From JBLMZI01 sp050258755 (GTDB lineage: Bacteria > Bacillota > Syntrophomonadia > Syntrophomonadales > DTU052), in NCBI GenBank assembly GCA_050258755.1, contig JBLMZI010000009.1, positions 54,205-118,204 of the forward strand: 64,000 bases of DNA. The letters run 5' to 3'. Shown here one piece after another: positions 43,028 to 51,473 of the stretch (positions are counted from its first letter, which is position 1; every line of letters begins with the position of its first letter). The position numbers and the translations under genes are program-made. The notes beneath the pieces were generated by a model. It worked only from the letters and a program-made list of their open reading frames with translations, had not been told where the DNA came from and made no database searches.

Positions 43028-43420
43028 TTAGCGTTTCGAGTATTGCGGACGCTTGCGGGCTTTGTGGAGGCCGTACTTTTTCCGCTCGACCATACGCGGG
43101 TCGCGGGTCAAGAAGCCTGCCCCTTTAAGACTCTTCCGAAGATCCGGATTTGCTTTGATCAGCGAACGCGCGATGCCGAGACGAAGCGCGCCAGCCTGAC
43201 CGGCCATACCGCCGCCGTGTACCCGAGCCAGAACATCATAACGCTCGGTCATGCTGGTCAGTTCCAACGGCTGCCGCACCACAAGACGCAGCATTCTGTT
43301 CGGAATGTATTCTTCGAAAGTCTTGTCATTGATGATAATTCGGCCATCCCCAGGCACCAGACGCACCCGGGCGATCGCGGTTTTTCTTCTGCCAGTTCCC
43401 CAGTATTGAACCTTCGCCAC
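43028..43420 (-). CDS. rpsI: Ribosomal protein S9
   Basis: 130 residues, the usual length. YWGTGRRKTAIARVRLVPG at the start and the basic C-terminal tail GLHKARKRPQYSKR that reaches P-site tRNA. GTG start with AGGAGG eight bases ahead; longer upstream starts are not used. Last gene of the truA-rplM-rpsI run. Confidence 0.98.
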   Translation of the reverse strand: MAKVQYWGTGRRKTAIARVRLVPGDGRIIINDKTFEEYIPNRMLRLVVRQPLELTSMTERYDVLARVHGGGMAGQAGALRLGIARSLIKANPDLRKSLKGAGFLTRDPRMVERKKYGLHKARKRPQYSKR

Positions 43421-43433
43421 TGATAGTACCTCC

Positions 43434-43868
43434 TTAGCCTCTGAGTTCCCAAACAACAGGCTGCTGGGCCTGATGTGGGTGATCCTGACCTTTGTAAACC
43501 TTGAGCTTTTTGAACATTGCCCGGCCGAGGCGGGTGTGGGGCAGCATGCCCTTTACCGCTACTTCCATCGCCTTTTCAGGCCGCTTGGCCATCAGGGTCT
43601 GGTAGTCGACCTGTTTCAGGCCGCCCGGATACCCGGTGTGGTAGGTGTATTTCTTCTGAGTAAGCTTGTTGCCAGTCAACACAATCTTTTCCGCATTGAC
43701 GACAATGACGAAGTCGCCGCAATCCACGTTGGGCGTATAGGTCGGTTTATGCTTGCCGCGCAGAAGAGAAGCAACTTCGGCGGCGACCCTGCCCAGGGAT
43801 TTGTCGGCGGCGTCAACCACAAGCCAGCTTCTTTCGACTTTGTCAGCGTGGGCCATGTACGATTTCAA
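43434..43868 (-). CDS. rplM: Ribosomal protein L13
   Basis: 144 residues. WLVVDAADKSLGRVAAEVA and LPHTRLGRAMFKKLKVY are diagnostic. TTG start with AGGAGG eight bases upstream. Its own promoter is at 43943-43972, so L13-S9 can be made apart from the upstream ECF and truA genes. Confidence 0.98.
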   Translation of the reverse strand: MKSYMAHADKVERSWLVVDAADKSLGRVAAEVASLLRGKHKPTYTPNVDCGDFVIVVNAEKIVLTGNKLTQKKYTYHTGYPGGLKQVDYQTLMAKRPEKAMEVAVKGMLPHTRLGRAMFKKLKVYKGQDHPHQAQQPVVWELRG

Positions 43869-43942
43869 CGCCGGTCCCTCCTGATTGGTTATTCCTCACG
43901 ACCTGAACGGGGCTGGACAGGCCGAATTTTGGTCACTTAATA

Positions 43943-43972
43943 ATAGTACGAAATTCCAGGACCCCTTGTCAA
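43943..43972 (-). promoter_or_regulatory. Promoter of rplM-rpsI
   Basis: On the minus strand -35 TTGACA (43967-43972) and -10 TACTAT (43943-43948) with an 18-base spacer. The leader of about 65 bases before rplM could carry a ribosomal-protein feedback site; no consensus was checked. Confidence 0.7.
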
Positions 43973-44008
43973 GAACGATTCACGCGGCCGGGCGTTCAGA
44001 AGCCAAGC

Positions 44009-44740
44009 CTAGTACGCCACCTGCACCAGATACAATCCCTGCGCCGGGGCAGTCGGTCCTGCTTTGGTCCGGTCCCGGGCCGCAATCACGGCGGCGAACG
44101 CGTCCGGAGTCATCATGCCGCGCCCAACCAGGATCAGCGTGCCCACCAGATTGCGGACCATATGGTACAAAAAGCCGTCGGCCGCGACGGTAAAAGCCAG
44201 CCAGGGTCGGGTCTCGGCAATATCCAGAAGCGTCACAGTTCGCTCGGTATTCTGAACACTGCTGCCGGAGGCCATAAAGGACCGGAAATCATGAAAGCCG
44301 ACCACCTTCTGGGCCGCTGTTTGCATCGCCTCAAGATTCAGGGGATCGGTCAGCTGCCACGCCTGGCGCCGATAAAGCGTAAAGCCGACGCGTTCCCGGT
44401 AGATTAAATACTGATACATTTTCGACTTCGCATCATACCGCGGGTGGAACTGATCAGCGGTTGCCTCACTCACTAACACCCGGATATCTTCGGGTAAAAT
44501 CCCGTTTAAAGCCGGCGCAAACCGATCGGGGGGAATCGTGGATTCGGTATCGAACGCCACCACCTGCCCGAGCGCATGCACCCCGGCATCGGTACGGCCA
44601 GCGCCGGTCACTGTATTCGTCTCCCCGGTAAGCTGTGCAAGCCCGGTTTCGATCACCTGATCCACCGTCCGGAGACCCGGCTGCCGCTGAAACCCATGAA
44701 ATTCGCTGCCATCATACTCAATGACCATTTGAATCCGCAT
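44009..44740 (-). CDS. truA: tRNA pseudouridine synthase A
   Basis: 243 residues. Makes pseudouridine at positions 38-40 of the tRNA anticodon stem. Catalytic Asp in GAGRTDAGVHALGQV; MVIEYDGSEFHGFQRQPG at the N-terminus. It follows ecfT by 3 bases in the usual ecf-truA-rplM order. Confidence 0.97.
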   Translation of the reverse strand: MRIQMVIEYDGSEFHGFQRQPGLRTVDQVIETGLAQLTGETNTVTGAGRTDAGVHALGQVVAFDTESTIPPDRFAPALNGILPEDIRVLVSEATADQFHPRYDAKSKMYQYLIYRERVGFTLYRRQAWQLTDPLNLEAMQTAAQKVVGFHDFRSFMASGSSVQNTERTVTLLDIAETRPWLAFTVAADGFLYHMVRNLVGTLILVGRGMMTPDAFAAVIAARDRTKAGPTAPAQGLYLVQVAY

Positions 44741-44743
44741 CGT

Positions 44744-45529
44744 TTACACCCCCATAAAGGAAAGGCCCAGCATGACCATTCCCGCCGCCAGAACGGCATA
44801 ATCGATCCGGCCAAAGCGAATTTCCTTGAGCCGGGTTCGTCCTTTTCCACCGGTATAGCAGCGGGCTTCCATCGCCATGGCCAGATCTTCGGCCCGGCGA
44901 AACGCCCTTAAAAACAGCGGGACCAGGATCGCCACCATATTGCGAAGGCCGTTCACCACGCCGCCCCCAAAATTGGCCCCGCGTGACATCTGGGCTTTCG
45001 CGATCTTCTCCCCTTCTTCGTACAGCACCGGGATGAACCGGAGCGCAATGCTCATGATCATGGCCAATTCATGGGCCGGCATCCCGAACCGCTCGAACGG
45101 TTTCAGGAGCTTCTCAATCCCGTCCGTTAAAGCCAGCGGTGAGGTCGTCAAAGTCAACCACTGGGCCACCAGAAAGAGATAGATGAGCCGGTAGGTCATC
45201 AAGGCCGCCAAGGTGGTCCCTTCGGCCGTAATGGTTAGAAACCGCCACTGCCAAACCGGATGACCCGGCACAAAAAACAACTGAAAGCCGGCCGACAAAA
45301 CAATCAGAAAAAACAGCGGTTTGACGCCCTGCCAGTAGACCCGAAAAGGAACCCGGGCGATCAGGATCAAAAACCCGAGATACAGCGTGATCAGGGCAAG
45401 CGCCACCGGATGCACCGCCGCAAGAATCGCGATCATCAAGACGACCACGTTCAGCAGCTTGGTCCTCGGATCCAGCCGGTGCACCAGCGAATTCATCGGT
45501 ATGTATTGTCCAAAGGTTAAACCGTTCAC
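44744..45529 (-). CDS. ecfT: ECF transporter membrane component EcfT
   Basis: 261 residues, about five helices plus cytoplasmic coupling helices. The start is PMNSLVHRLDPRTK; the two ATPase-contact motifs appear as MSRGANF and MEARCYTGG. GTG start. EcfT joins the two EcfA ATPases to interchangeable substrate-binding S components that are encoded elsewhere (vitamins or metals). Confidence 0.94.
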   Translation of the reverse strand: MNGLTFGQYIPMNSLVHRLDPRTKLLNVVVLMIAILAAVHPVALALITLYLGFLILIARVPFRVYWQGVKPLFFLIVLSAGFQLFFVPGHPVWQWRFLTITAEGTTLAALMTYRLIYLFLVAQWLTLTTSPLALTDGIEKLLKPFERFGMPAHELAMIMSIALRFIPVLYEEGEKIAKAQMSRGANFGGGVVNGLRNMVAILVPLFLRAFRRAEDLAMAMEARCYTGGKGRTRLKEIRFGRIDYAVLAAGMVMLGLSFMGV

Positions 45530-45565
45530 CGTGGTTGTCTCCTGTCGATTTCGGTTCTTAGCCTA

Positions 45566-46417
45566 TCAAGCCAACCAAGCCGCAATGCCTGCTGCGGCTT
45601 CGGCTGGATCGGCCGCATCGGTCGCCAGGGCCGGAATGGACGACCGCAGTGCGTGCAGCATCCGGCTGACGGTCGGCGCGGTCAAGCCCGATTTGGCCAG
45701 ACCGTCCGGATCAGTCAGGATGGTGCGCGGACTGCCATCACAGACAATGTCCCCATCGCGCAAAACGACCGCCCGGTCGCAAACCGCCAGCAGGTCGCTC
45801 AGTCGGTGGGAAACCATGACAATGCCCATTCCGTAATCTTTCCGAAGCTGTTGAATCATCGCCAGTAAATTCTGCCGTCCTTCGTAATCCAGCCCGGCCG
45901 CCGGCTCGTCCAAAACCAGATAATCGGGCCGCATCGCCAGCACCCCGGCAATGGCCGCCCGGCGCTTCTGCCCGCCGCTTAACACCTGCGGCGAAAGCCC
46001 CTGCTGCCGCTCAAAATCAAGCCCGACAATCGCCATCGCCCAGCGCACCCGCTCAGCCAGCTCGTCCCCGCGAATCCCCAGATTACGCGGTCCATAAGCG
46101 ATATCCCGAAACACCGTCGGCTCAAACAGCTGATCCTCCGGAAACTGTAAAACCAGCCCCACTTTCTTACGCAGCTCGGTCAGATGGCTCCCCTTTAACT
46201 TCCGGGTATCCTCCCCGTCCACCAACACCCGCCCGCTCGTAGGCAGCAGTATTCCATTCATCAGCTGCAGCAAAGTCGACTTCCCCGATCCCGTCGCCCC
46301 CGCAACCCCGACAATCTCTCCGGTCTCCAGGGTAACATCAATCCGCCGCAAAGCCTCCCGCTCCCACGGCATCCCCTGGTGGTACTGATATCCAGTTTGG
46401 TCGAAAATGATCGGCAT
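45566..46417 (-). CDS. ecfA2: ECF transporter ATPase EcfA2
   Basis: 283 residues. Walker A GATGSGKST, signature VLSGGQKRRAAIA, Walker B YLVLDEPAAGLD, H-loop VSHRLSDLL and the group-specific Q-loop region LVLQFPEDQLFE. Start ATG with GGAG six bases ahead; a TTG four codons earlier is less likely. In most relatives it follows ecfA1 directly; here about 930 bases intervene. Confidence 0.95.
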   Translation of the reverse strand: MPIIFDQTGYQYHQGMPWEREALRRIDVTLETGEIVGVAGATGSGKSTLLQLMNGILLPTSGRVLVDGEDTRKLKGSHLTELRKKVGLVLQFPEDQLFEPTVFRDIAYGPRNLGIRGDELAERVRWAMAIVGLDFERQQGLSPQVLSGGQKRRAAIAGVLAMRPDYLVLDEPAAGLDYEGRQNLLAMIQQLRKDYGMGIVMVSHRLSDLLAVCDRAVVLRDGDIVCDGSPRTILTDPDGLAKSGLTAPTVSRMLHALRSSIPALATDAADPAEAAAGIAAWLA

Positions 46418-46462
46418 CAAGATCTCCAATAGTCTTCGATGAATTATACAGGCCTTTGACAG

Positions 46463-46497
46463 GAGAATGACAAGAGAACCGCTCCCTCGTCATTCTC
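46463..46497. terminator. Hairpin ending the low-GC insert
   Basis: GAGAATGAC (46463-46471) pairs with GTCATTCTC (46489-46497). On the minus strand it starts right after the 42-residue gene's stop codon. The T-tract is weak, so it may be a site of processing rather than a terminator. Confidence 0.45.
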
Positions 46498-46626
46498 TTA
46501 ACTATGTCCTACAACTACGTAAACCGTTTGTGTCACATCGTTCACAATCACACATCCATGATTGCTGTTATCCCACGTGGACGCAAACGGACGTTCTTCT
46601 TGCTTCATAGGATTTTTCGCCTTCAT
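46498..46626 (-). CDS. 42-residue protein, coupled to the membrane protein
   Basis: The start ATG overlaps the TGA stop of the upstream membrane-protein gene (ATGA), a sign of coupled translation. It runs MKAKNPMKQEERPFASTWDN then SNHGCVIVNDVTQTVYVVVG then HS. Base composition is lower in GC than the flanking ecf genes. Unknown function; a partner or regulator of the membrane protein is the simplest guess. Confidence 0.5.
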   Translation of the reverse strand: MKAKNPMKQEERPFASTWDNSNHGCVIVNDVTQTVYVVVGHS

Positions 46627-46994
46627 AGCACGTACAAGAGTAGCGCCAAGGACAGCCCCATGGCTAAAACACCGAAAATTGCAGAAAACCAAAGCTTAGC
46701 TTCCAAACTCAATCGGGACTTGATTAAACACGTTAACGGTACAAAAATGACTGCTGAGTATACAGCACCAATCTGTAAGGGACCCCAAAAGACAGCCTCA
46801 ATATAGGACATGTCGATCAACCTATCAGGACCGATGAAGATAACCTCGTTCAAAATCATGAGTAAAATGAACGGAAAGAAAACCATTACGCACATTTTGG
46901 CCACTATGGTTCTGAGTTTTTCCCCTTTTGCTGCTATGAAATATGTACCAAATACTGCCGTTGCGGCAGCGAAAAGGAATGGCAAACTAAACAA
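46623..46994 (-). CDS. Membrane protein of unknown function in a low-GC insert
   Basis: About 123 residues with four hydrophobic helices (LPFLFAAATAVFGTYFI; CVMVFFPFILLMILNEVIF; a third around AVFWGPLQIGAVYSAVIF; the last LWFSAIFGVLAMGLSLALL). Start is a TTG at 46994 or, with better spacing to AGGGG, a TTG three codons later. It lies between ecfA1 and ecfA2, where relatives have no gene, and its composition differs from neighbours. No family recognised; it is not a typical S component, which has about six helices. Confidence 0.55.
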   Translation of the reverse strand: MFSLPFLFAAATAVFGTYFIAAKGEKLRTIVAKMCVMVFFPFILLMILNEVIFIGPDRLIDMSYIEAVFWGPLQIGAVYSAVIFVPLTCLIKSRLSLEAKLWFSAIFGVLAMGLSLALLLYVL

Positions 46995-47084
46995 CCCCTA
47001 TTTATTGCCTCTATACGTCACTCAAACGGTTCCCAATACGCTGGCACGCGCAAACCACGAGACCCACATTCCGATTCCCCTGGC

Positions 47085-47307
47085 AGGCAACCTGGCTTGA
47101 AGCAGCTTAACCCGGCGAGTGCCGGCACGCCCCGAAAAAGCCAAAGCCGCGGACATTTTACTGGCCCCGGAGTCAGCGGAGCTTTAGCCCCTGACTCCCG
47201 AAAGCACCTACCAGCCATCATAAACCACCCGGCAAACTCGCCGAAGCCATCCTGCTCCCGATCCACCCGAAAAACCCAGGCGGGAGCGGGTTATCTGCGC
47301 CAAGCCC
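47085..47307. repeat. Dispersed intergenic element, copy D
   Basis: Begins AGGCAACCTGGCTTGAAGCA, ends GCGGGTTATCTGCGCCAAGC. Contains GGCGAGTGCCGGC, GGAGTCAG...CTGACTCC, CTCGCCGAAGCC and CAGGCGGGAGCGGG. Same orientation as A-C. Together with the two small genes it separates ecfA1 from ecfA2; the remainder of 46995-47350 holds only the ecfA1 terminator. Confidence 0.85.
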
Positions 47308-47329
47308 AACGCCGCAAGACCCTGAAATA

Positions 47330-47352
47330 AAAAACCGGCAGTAATGCCGGTT
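47330..47352 (-). terminator. Terminator at the end of ecfA1
   Basis: AACCGGCA-TTAC-TGCCGGTT (minus strand) overlaps the ecfA1 stop codon and is followed by TTTTATTTC. It should end the ribosomal transcript before ecfA2. Confidence 0.85.
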
Positions 47353-48193
47353 ATCCTTTTTCTCTATGTCCGGCCGCAGCCAATTTGATCAATTCATCGA
47401 GCAGCCCGTCCGCCGAAAGGCCATCGGAAACCTGAATCCCCCTGCGCCGCAGCTCCCGGGCCAGTAGGACCGAATCCGGCGGTTCCAAGCCCAGGGCGTA
47501 CAGTTCCTCAACCCGGCCCAAAATCGCTTCTGGCGGCCCATTCATCACAATGCGCCCCTGATCCAGAACAATCACCCGGTGCGCCGCTAAGGCCTCTTCG
47601 GTAAAATGAGTCACCCACAAGACCCCGGCCCCGGTTTCCCGGTTCAAACGGATTACTGTCTCCAATACCTCGTCCCGGCCAGCCGGGTCCAGCATGGAAG
47701 TCGGTTCGTCCAGCATTAAGTAACGCGGCTGCAGGGCCAGCACACCGGCAATCGCGATCCGCTGTTTCTGGCCCCCAGATAATAAGTGAGGAGGATATGT
47801 ACGATAATCCTCCATCCTTACCTGCGCCAGAGCGCTTTGCACTCGATTTTCGATCTCCGGGGGCGGCAGTCCAAGATTCTCAGGCCCAAAGGCCACATCC
47901 TCCTCGACTACACTGGACACCAACTGATTGTCGGGATTGGAAAACAAAAGCCCAACCCGCTGCCGGACCGCAACCCGCGCCTTCGGATCGGCCAAATCAA
48001 GACCGTCCACCAGCACCTGGCCTTGCTCCGGAAGCAAAAAGCCGTCAATCAACCGGACCAGGGTGGATTTGCCGGAGCCATTCCGGCCCAGCACCACCAC
48101 AAACTCCCCCGGTTCGATCACAAGGTCGATATTCTCCAGCGTCCAGGCCGATTGCCCCGGATACTGAAAAAAGACACCTTGAATTGAAATCAT
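47351..48193 (-). CDS. ecfA1: ECF transporter ATPase EcfA1
   Basis: 280 residues. Walker A GRNGSGKST, Q-loop LLFSNPDNQLVS typical of EcfA1, signature LLSGGQKQRIAIA, Walker B YLMLDEPTSMLD and H-loop VTHFTEEA. It begins one base after the rplQ stop and is part of the ribosomal transcript. Confidence 0.95.
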   Translation of the reverse strand: MISIQGVFFQYPGQSAWTLENIDLVIEPGEFVVVLGRNGSGKSTLVRLIDGFLLPEQGQVLVDGLDLADPKARVAVRQRVGLLFSNPDNQLVSSVVEEDVAFGPENLGLPPPEIENRVQSALAQVRMEDYRTYPPHLLSGGQKQRIAIAGVLALQPRYLMLDEPTSMLDPAGRDEVLETVIRLNRETGAGVLWVTHFTEEALAAHRVIVLDQGRIVMNGPPEAILGRVEELYALGLEPPDSVLLARELRRRGIQVSDGLSADGLLDELIKLAAAGHREKG

Positions 48194-48194
48194 C

Positions 48195-48593
48195 TTACTT
48201 CACAAGTTCGATCACGCACATGGAAGCACCGTCGCCCTTCCGGAACCCGGTCTTGATGATCCGGGTGTAGCCGCCGGAACGGTCGCCGTACCGCGGTGCC
48301 AGCTCAGTGAACAGCTTGTCAACGATCCCGTCATTTACAAAACGGTCCGCGTCTAACTGCTTGGTCTGATGCGCTGGTTCCCGTTTAATGTCAAACAGGA
48401 AAGACAGTGCCTGACGCCGGGCATGGAGATCGCCCTTCTTGGCCAGGGTAATCATTTTATCCGCGATCCGCTGAATTTCTTTCGCCCGCATTTCGGTGGT
48501 GGCGATTTTTTCGTGGATCAGCAGCGATGTAACGGCATTTCTCAACAGCGCACGACGGTGGTCGGCGCGGAATCCCAATCTTCTGTAGCTCAA
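48195..48593 (-). CDS. rplQ: Ribosomal protein L17
   Basis: 132 residues. LGFRADHRRALLRNAVTSLL and the C-terminal GDRSGGYTRIIKTGFRKGDG identify it. A roughly 20-residue insertion (FDIKREPAHQTKQLD region) is within family range. TTG start with AAGGGGG eight bases ahead. Confidence 0.97.
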   Translation of the reverse strand: MSYRRLGFRADHRRALLRNAVTSLLIHEKIATTEMRAKEIQRIADKMITLAKKGDLHARRQALSFLFDIKREPAHQTKQLDADRFVNDGIVDKLFTELAPRYGDRSGGYTRIIKTGFRKGDGASMCVIELVK

Positions 48594-48611
48594 CGCTGAG
48601 TCCCCCTTTCC

Positions 48612-49559
48612 CTAGTCTTCAGGTTTCTTAAACGCCAGGCCAAGTTCCGCGAGCTTATGCTCGATCTCGTCCAGCGATTTTTGACCGAGATTTCTGATCT
48701 TGCCCATTTCATCACGGGTCTTCTGGATCAGATCCCCGACCGAGTTGATGTTGGCGCGCTTCAGACCATTGGAGGCCCGAACCGAAAGCTCAAGTTCCTC
48801 GATGGACATCTCGAGAACCTTGTCCTTCTTCTCTTCCTCTTTCTCGACCATAATCTCGACCGCGGCATAGCTGTCGTCGATCTCGGTAAAGAGTTTGAGG
48901 TAGTTGATGAGAATCTGGCTGGAGAGGCTGATTGCCTCTTCCGGCATAATGCTGCCATTGGTCCAGACCTCGAAGATCAACCGGTCGTAGTCCGTCACGC
49001 GGCCTACGCGTGCGTTTTCAACCGAGTAATTGATCTTTTTCACCGGGGTGTAAATCGAGTCGATCGGAATCAGCCCGATAATGTCTTCGGTCTTTTTCTT
49101 CTGTTCAGCACTGACATATCCCCGGCCCCGCTCAACCGTCATTTCCATTACCATCTTGCCATCATCGCTCAGGGTGGCAATGTGCTGTTCGGGGTTCAGG
49201 ATTTCCACTTCAGCGTCCTGCTCGATGTCGCCGGCGGTGATATCGCCCTTGCCTTTGCGCTCAAGGCGCAGGGTCTTCGGGCCTTCACCGTCATACTTTA
49301 AAACAACCTGTTTGAGATTCAGGATGATCTCGGTGGAGTCTTCCAGTATGCCGGGCATCGTGGAAAATTCGTGCAGCACGCCGTCAATCTTGATCGAACT
49401 GATGGCGGCGCCAGGCAAGGACGACAGGAGAACTCGGCGCAGCGAGTTGCCAAGTGTGATGCCATACCCGCGCTCCAGCGGCTCAATTACGAACCGGGCA
49501 AAATGGGTATCGGCATTTCTCTCCACGCACTCGATCCTCGGTTTTTCAATCTCCAGCAT
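48612..49559 (-). CDS. rpoA: RNA polymerase alpha subunit
   Basis: 315 residues. N-terminal dimerisation domain with LERGYGITLGNSLRRVLLSS and a C-terminal domain (about 250-310) with LELSVRASNGLKRANI and LGQKSLDEIEHKLAEL for UP-element contact. Length is standard for Firmicutes. AAGGAGG precedes the ATG. Confidence 0.98.
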   Translation of the reverse strand: MLEIEKPRIECVERNADTHFARFVIEPLERGYGITLGNSLRRVLLSSLPGAAISSIKIDGVLHEFSTMPGILEDSTEIILNLKQVVLKYDGEGPKTLRLERKGKGDITAGDIEQDAEVEILNPEQHIATLSDDGKMVMEMTVERGRGYVSAEQKKKTEDIIGLIPIDSIYTPVKKINYSVENARVGRVTDYDRLIFEVWTNGSIMPEEAISLSSQILINYLKLFTEIDDSYAAVEIMVEKEEEKKDKVLEMSIEELELSVRASNGLKRANINSVGDLIQKTRDEMGKIRNLGQKSLDEIEHKLAELGLAFKKPED

Positions 49560-49601
49560 TTCTCGCCCTCCTTCGGTTTGATACGAGTCTGTCCCGATTA
49601 A

Positions 49602-50231
49602 CTAGCGGGAGTAGAGCTCGACGATCAGGTGTTCCGCAATGTTTGCGTCGATATGCTCGCGCTTCGGCAGCGCAACCACTCGGCCAGTCAAGTTGGCCAC
49701 ATCGACTTCAAGCCAATCCGGAGGAGTGCGGTAACCCGCCTGCTGCTGCAGTTCTTTGAATTTCGGCGATTCCTTGCTTCTTTCGCGAACCTGAATCACA
49801 TCGCCCGACCGAACCAGCATCGAAGGAATACTTGCCTTCTTGCTGTTCAGGGTAAAATGTCCATGGTTAACAAGCTGCCGGGCTTCCTTGCGGGAAGCGG
49901 CCAGTCCCAGCCGAAAAACCACGTTGTCCATGCGGCGCTCGAGCAGCATGAGCAGGTTTTCACCTGTGATGCCCTGCATGCGGTCCGCTTTTTCAAAATA
50001 GGTTCTGAACTGTTTTTCAAACACGCCGTAGATGCGTTTCGCTTTCTGTTTTTCGCGCAGCTGAATGCCGTATTCAGTCGGCTTCTTCGCACGGGCGCGG
50101 CCATGCTGGCCCGGACCGTACGCTTTGCGGTCGATCGCGCACTTGGGGGAATAGCAACGATCGCCCTTCAAGAACAACTTTTGGCCTTCACGCCGACACT
50201 GGCGGCAAACCGATCCAGTATATCGTCCCAC
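49602..50231 (-). CDS. rpsD: Ribosomal protein S4 (zinc-type)
   Basis: 209 residues. The N-terminus keeps four cysteines (CRQCRR, then CYSPKC), the zinc-binding C+ form. The S4 RNA-binding domain is seen in RMDNVVFRLGLAASRKEARQ. GTG start with AGGAGG. Confidence 0.98.
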   Translation of the reverse strand: MGRYTGSVCRQCRREGQKLFLKGDRCYSPKCAIDRKAYGPGQHGRARAKKPTEYGIQLREKQKAKRIYGVFEKQFRTYFEKADRMQGITGENLLMLLERRMDNVVFRLGLAASRKEARQLVNHGHFTLNSKKASIPSMLVRSGDVIQVRERSKESPKFKELQQQAGYRTPPDWLEVDVANLTGRVVALPKREHIDANIAEHLIVELYSR

Positions 50232-50315
50232 TCGTAAGATACCTCCTAATCATTGCGTCATTGACTTGTGACCCTTTCTGCCAGCCATCCCGGCAGCGGT
50301 ATCGAAAAACGCTTG

Positions 50316-50714
50316 TTAGACTCTTCTTCTTTTCGGCGGTCTGCAGCCGTTGTGCGGAATCGGGGTAACATCCTTGATCGCGCTGACTTCCAGTCCGGCA
50401 GCCTGCAGCGAACGAATCGCGGCTTCACGGCCTGCGCCCGGTCCCTTCACAAAGCATTCGACTTCCTTCATGCCGTGTTCCATTGCGGCGCGGGCTGCGT
50501 TTTCCGCGGCCTGCTGCGCTGCGAACGGCGTGCTCTTTCTGGAGCCCTTAAAACCGGTGGTGCCGGCGCTTGCCCATGAAATGGCGTTGCCGTTCCGGTC
50601 CGTAATCGTGATGACGGTATTGTTGAACGTCGATTTGATATGCGCAATGCCGTACTCAACGTTCTTACGCTCTCTTCTTTTTACCCGCGTGGTAGTCTGT
50701 CTGCGAGCAGCCAT
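50316..50714 (-). CDS. rpsK: Ribosomal protein S11
   Basis: 132 residues. AHIKSTFNNTVITITDRNGN and the C-terminal VTPIPHNGCRPPKRRRV are diagnostic. AAGGAGG seven bases before the ATG. Confidence 0.98.
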   Translation of the reverse strand: MAARRQTTTRVKRRERKNVEYGIAHIKSTFNNTVITITDRNGNAISWASAGTTGFKGSRKSTPFAAQQAAENAARAAMEHGMKEVECFVKGPGAGREAAIRSLQAAGLEVSAIKDVTPIPHNGCRPPKRRRV

Positions 50715-50729
50715 TCAGAATACCCTCCT

Positions 50730-51101
50730 TTACTTCTTCTTCTTGCCGCCAACGGTCCGTCTCGGTCCCTTCCGTGTACGGGCGTTGGTTTTGGTGCGCT
50801 GGCCCCGTACCGGCAGGCCGCGGCGGTGCCGGAGGCCTCGGTAGCAGCCGATATCCATGAGCCGCTTGATGTTCATGCTGATCTCGCGGCGGAGGTCCCC
50901 TTCAACCTTGAGACTGCGGTTAATCACTTCGCGCAGCCGGGCGACTTCCTCTTCGGTCAGGTCCTTGACCCGGGTATCCGGGTTAATCCCGGTCTGCTGA
51001 ACGATGGAGCGAGCGGACGGGCGCCCGATCCCAAATATATAGGTCAGTGCCACTTCGACTCTTTTGTCCCTTGGCAGATCTACACCACTAATTCGTGCCA
51101 A
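50730..51101 (-). CDS. rpsM: Ribosomal protein S13
   Basis: 123 residues. ARISGVDLPRDKRVEVALTY and the basic tail RGLPVRGQRTKTNARTRKGP. TTG start with GGAGGTG seven bases ahead. Confidence 0.98.
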   Translation of the reverse strand: MARISGVDLPRDKRVEVALTYIFGIGRPSARSIVQQTGINPDTRVKDLTEEEVARLREVINRSLKVEGDLRREISMNIKRLMDIGCYRGLRHRRGLPVRGQRTKTNARTRKGPRRTVGGKKKK

Positions 51102-51116
51102 AACGATTCACCTCCA

Positions 51117-51230
51117 TTAACCCTGTTTCTGCTTATGCTTGGGATTTTCACAGATGATCATGACTTTGCCATGGCGTTTGATGATTTTACATTTTTCGCA
51201 CATGGGCTTGATCGACGGTCTCACTTTCAT
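51117..51230 (-). CDS. rpmJ: Ribosomal protein L36
   Basis: 37 residues read directly: MKVRPSIKPMCEKCKIIKRH followed by GKVMIICENPKHKQKQG. The zinc set C-x2-C...C...H is complete. It lies between rpsM and infA as usual. Confidence 0.97.
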   Translation of the reverse strand: MKVRPSIKPMCEKCKIIKRHGKVMIICENPKHKQKQG

Positions 51231-51248
51231 GTTCTTGGTTCCTCCTCA

Positions 51249-51473
51249 CTATTTGAACCTGTAGACGATTCTGCCACGGCTTAGATCGTAAGGGGAGAGT
51301 TCAACCGTAACCCGGTCCCCTGGAAGGATTCTGATATAATTCATCCGCATCTTACCGGAGATATGGGCAAGGACTTTGTGCCCGTTTTCCAGTTCCACGC
51401 GGAACATGGCGTTCGGAAGCGGTTCAATCACTTTGCCTTCAACCTCGATGACGTCCTCTTTTTCTTTCCTCAC
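51249..51473 (-). CDS. infA: Translation initiation factor IF-1
   Basis: 74 residues. OB-fold with KEDVIEVEGKVIEPLPNAMF and SPYDLSRGRIVYRFK. GTG start with GGAGGTG eight bases upstream; the GTGA overlap with the stop of the KOW gene indicates coupled translation. Longer upstream frames are not coding. Confidence 0.97.
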   Translation of the reverse strand: MRKEKEDVIEVEGKVIEPLPNAMFRVELENGHKVLAHISGKMRMNYIRILPGDRVTVELSPYDLSRGRIVYRFK

